Positions 7,038-9,430 of a stretch of DNA of 9,430 nt are shown here, piece after piece. The notes beneath the pieces were generated by a model that saw nothing but the letters and a program-made list of their open reading frames with translations, did no database searches and had not been told where the DNA came from. Both the position numbers and the translations under genes were made by a program. This stretch comes from an uncultured Verrucomicrobiae bacterium (GTDB lineage Bacteria > Verrucomicrobiota > Verrucomicrobiia > Verrucomicrobiales > Akkermansiaceae). Where the stretch lies: the NCBI GenBank assembly GCA_937957985.1, contig CALGOH010000165.1, forward strand, positions 1 to 9,430, read 5' to 3'. Position 1 is the first letter of the stretch. Each line of letters starts with the position of its first letter.

Positions 7038-9419
7038 ATGAACGAACTCCGCATCCCGATCGACGATGGCGTCTGCATCCTGCGGCCGATCCACGAGCGC
7101 GCGATCCGGGTGAGAGTGATTCCGGAGGGGGGGCTTGAGGATTGGGACAGCCCGGCCATCGTTCATCCCGCCTCGCCGGCCTTCGACACCGGAACCACCG
7201 CGGACACTGTCACGCTGCGAACCGCGGCGATCTCCGCCGCGTTCGACATTCAAAGCGAAACACTGCGCTTTTTCGACTCGTCCGGACGGCAAATCCTTGA
7301 AGAGGCTCCGCTTACTCGTCGCCTCGAATCCGGATCGGTTCAAGGCGTCCCCTGTCATCTGGTCCAGCAAGGCTTCATCTCGCCGCCGAGCGAACATCTG
7401 CACGGGCTCGGTCAGTTTCAGGTTGGGCAAGCCAACCTGGGCGGCGTCAGCAGACGACTGCTGCAAGTGAACACCCAGATCGCCCTGCCCTTCATCCTTT
7501 CAAGCTGTGGCTACGGACTGCTCTGGAATCAGGCCGGCATGACGGATTTCAATCCCGCCGACGAGCGGATCCCTCTGCAAAAGGATTCCGCCGAAGGCCC
7601 GGAAATCACCATGACGGTCACGGGCTCCGAAGGCGCCTACACCGACACCTGCCATATCCGCACTTATCATGGCTCGATCGACGTCGCTGATGAACACGAG
7701 CGGGTGTTCTTCCTCGACTATGGCGCCATGACCAACCGGCACGAGTTGTATATCAACGAGGAGCCGGTGCTTCATCAGGAAACCTTCTGGCTGCCTCCGG
7801 CGGCGGATGTCCGGGTCAAGCTGAAGCCTGGGCGCCACGCGATCCGGGTCGTCGCCACCAAGGGCGAGCCCACCCTTCATGTCCGCGTGGTGGATGACGT
7901 CACGACCTTCCGCACACCTCACGCCCATGGGCTCGATTACGTCGTTTTCGCAGGCGCCACGGCCGACGACATCATTTCCGCGTTTCAAGATGTCACCGGT
8001 CCCCCGCCCTTGCTGCCCCTCTGGGCCTATGGGTTTTGGCAATGCCGTGAACGCTACGCGTCCCAGAAGGAGCTGCTGGAAAACGCACGCGGCTATCGTG
8101 AGCGGAAGTTGCCGGTGGATGTAATGGTGCAGGATTGGCAATACTGGCCGAAGGACGAGTGGGCCGGCATGCGATTCGACGCGGAACGCTTTCCCGATCC
8201 CGCCGCGATGGTCGCCGAGCTGCGGCGCATGCGCATGGCGCTCGTGATTTCGGTGTGGGAAAACGTCGGCAGGGATTCCGAGCTGGGCCGCGCCTATGAG
8301 CGGGATAATTGTTATATTCCCGGCTCGCCGTGGCTCGACCTCACGAATCCGAAGGTTCGAGCGGCTCACTGGGAGGCGATGAAATCGCGGCTTTTCGACC
8401 TCGGCATCGGCGGCTGGTGGCTGGATGCCACCGAGCCGGAAAACGACGCCCTTGCCGGCACGACCACCCACCTCGGCCCCGGCGAGTTGAACCGCCTCAC
8501 CTATCCGCTCTACGTGAGCCAGGCCGTGCATGAAGGCCAGCGCGCCACCGCGCCGGATCGGCGGGTATGCATCCTCACCCGCTCGGCCTATTCCGGACAG
8601 CAGCGCTACGGCTCGATCGTCTGGTCCGGCGACATCGGCTCCGATTGGGACGCCTTCCGTCGCCAGATCGTTGCCGGGCTCAACTGCTGTGCGTCGGGCA
8701 TCCCTTACTGGACCACCGACATCGGCGGATTCTTCAGGCCGGAAAATCAATACGACGACCCCGCCTACCACGAACTGCTCCTCCGCTGGTTTCAGTTCGG
8801 CGCGTTCTGTCCGATCTTCCGCATCCATGGTTTCGGCTCGAAAACCGAAGTGTGGCGCTACGGCGAACACTTCGAGGCGGGTGCCCGCCGCATGCTCGAT
8901 CTCCGCTACCGCCTGTTGCCTTATCTTTACGCCTGCGCGTGGCTAACGACTGCCAAGGGATTCACCCTCATGCGCCCGATGATGATGGATTTCGCCCATG
9001 ACCCGGCAGCGTTGGCGGCGCGGCATCAATTCCTTTTCGGCCCGTCCATCCTCGTCGCCCCGGTCACGGAACCCGGAGCGGCCACCCTGCGCGTGCATCT
9101 TCCCGCCGGCGACGATTGGCATGACTTCTGGTCCGGAACGCGACATGAGGGCGGAGAATCGCTGACGGTCGAAGCCCCGCTCGACCGTATCCCACTCTTC
9201 GTCCGCTCGGGGGCGATCATTCCGCTGGGTCCCTTTCTGCAGCACACCGACGAGAAGCCCGGCGCCCCGCTGGAACTGCGGATTTATCCCGGCGCCGACG
9301 GAGACTTTACCCTCTACGAGGACGGGGGCGATGGCTTCGGCTACGAAGATGGCGAGCGGACCACGACCGAACGGACCTGGAACGACCTCGCTGGTAACAT
9401 AGCCACCGACGACCACTAG
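7038..9419 (+). CDS. Glycoside hydrolase family 31, alpha-xylosidase (XylS)-like, possibly C-terminally truncated
   Basis: A 793-residue retaining alpha-glycosidase with no signal peptide, so probably cytoplasmic. Domains: an N-terminal mutarotase-like beta domain (about 1-200 and 290-320, with YGLLWNQAG at 159-167), an inserted beta module of about 85 residues (about 203-287), the catalytic TIM barrel (about 325-640, opening PLWAYGFWQCRERY) and C-terminal beta domains (about 645-793). WWLDATEPE (460-468) carries the nucleophile D463. WSGDIGSDW (529-537) carries the acid/base D532. VQDWQYW (364-370), TTDIGGF and RIHG (595-598) are further family motifs. QDWQYW and WLDATEPE are typical of the XylS-like subgroup, which favours alpha-xylosidase activity, though alpha-glucosidase or alpha-galactosidase action cannot be excluded. 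The likely role is release of monosaccharides from imported oligosaccharides. ATG 7038 is chosen for its Shine-Dalgarno; GTG 6978 overlaps the previous stop. The TAG at 9417 falls within what looks like the usual last domain, and in-frame codons after it (G-S-H) still match the family. Confidence 0.9.
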   Translation: MNELRIPIDDGVCILRPIHERAIRVRVIPEGGLEDWDSPAIVHPASPAFDTGTTADTVTLRTAAISAAFDIQSETLRFFDSSGRQILEEAPLTRRLESGSVQGVPCHLVQQGFISPPSEHLHGLGQFQVGQANLGGVSRRLLQVNTQIALPFILSSCGYGLLWNQAGMTDFNPADERIPLQKDSAEGPEITMTVTGSEGAYTDTCHIRTYHGSIDVADEHERVFFLDYGAMTNRHELYINEEPVLHQETFWLPPAADVRVKLKPGRHAIRVVATKGEPTLHVRVVDDVTTFRTPHAHGLDYVVFAGATADDIISAFQDVTGPPPLLPLWAYGFWQCRERYASQKELLENARGYRERKLPVDVMVQDWQYWPKDEWAGMRFDAERFPDPAAMVAELRRMRMALVISVWENVGRDSELGRAYERDNCYIPGSPWLDLTNPKVRAAHWEAMKSRLFDLGIGGWWLDATEPENDALAGTTTHLGPGELNRLTYPLYVSQAVHEGQRATAPDRRVCILTRSAYSGQQRYGSIVWSGDIGSDWDAFRRQIVAGLNCCASGIPYWTTDIGGFFRPENQYDDPAYHELLLRWFQFGAFCPIFRIHGFGSKTEVWRYGEHFEAGARRMLDLRYRLLPYLYACAWLTTAKGFTLMRPMMMDFAHDPAALAARHQFLFGPSILVAPVTEPGAATLRVHLPAGDDWHDFWSGTRHEGGESLTVEAPLDRIPLFVRSGAIIPLGPFLQHTDEKPGAPLELRIYPGADGDFTLYEDGGDGFGYEDGERTTTERTWNDLAGNIATDDH

Positions 9420-9430
9420 GGCTCTCACTC

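Noticed and set aside
1..9430. CRISPR arrays, tRNA or rRNA genes, transposases, attachment sites, defence genes
   Set aside because: Looked for spaced direct repeats, RNA gene motifs and mobile-element proteins while reading and saw none; nearly all of the window is taken up by the four genes.

Overview
The window holds four protein genes and looks like a carbohydrate- and protein-degrading locus from a high-GC Gram-negative bacterium. A member of the Verrucomicrobiota (or the neighbouring Planctomycetota/Lentisphaerota) fits best. The reasons are inferential: a very large secreted multidomain protein with Ig-like, HEAT-like and PA14-like modules, glycoside hydrolases without SusC/SusD partners, and weak or absent Shine-Dalgarno sequences before most starts. 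No rRNA, tRNA, CRISPR array, transposase or plasmid function was seen. The first gene is cut by the left edge, and the last coding frame ends 11 bases before the right edge.

Layout. Positions 1-673 (minus strand) carry the 5' part of a secreted protein with a transglutaminase-like EDR1/CTR1-type cysteine-peptidase fold. Positions 674-889 are a divergent intergenic region with two adjacent dyad-symmetric elements, probably shared regulatory DNA. Three genes then run on the plus strand: a secreted GH78 alpha-L-rhamnosidase (890-3709), a secreted M64-type zinc metallopeptidase with a long multidomain C-terminal extension (about 3781-6981), and a GH31 alpha-xylosidase-like hydrolase (about 7038-9419) with no signal peptide. 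The gaps are short: 71 bases between the first two, and either 56 bases or a 4-base GTGA overlap between the last two. They are therefore probably one transcription unit.

How the genes may work together (inference). The rhamnosidase would remove terminal alpha-L-rhamnose outside the cytoplasm. The M64 protein would cut, or bind, a protein or glycoprotein there. The GH31 enzyme would break down imported alpha-linked oligosaccharides in the cytoplasm. A metallopeptidase between two exo-glycosidases suggests a glycoprotein or peptide-linked glycan as the target rather than a plain polysaccharide. This is the most interesting idea in the window. A second point to check is the last gene: its stop codon falls inside a region that looks like the normal GH31 C-terminal strand, so it may be a nonsense mutation or a sequence-end error.
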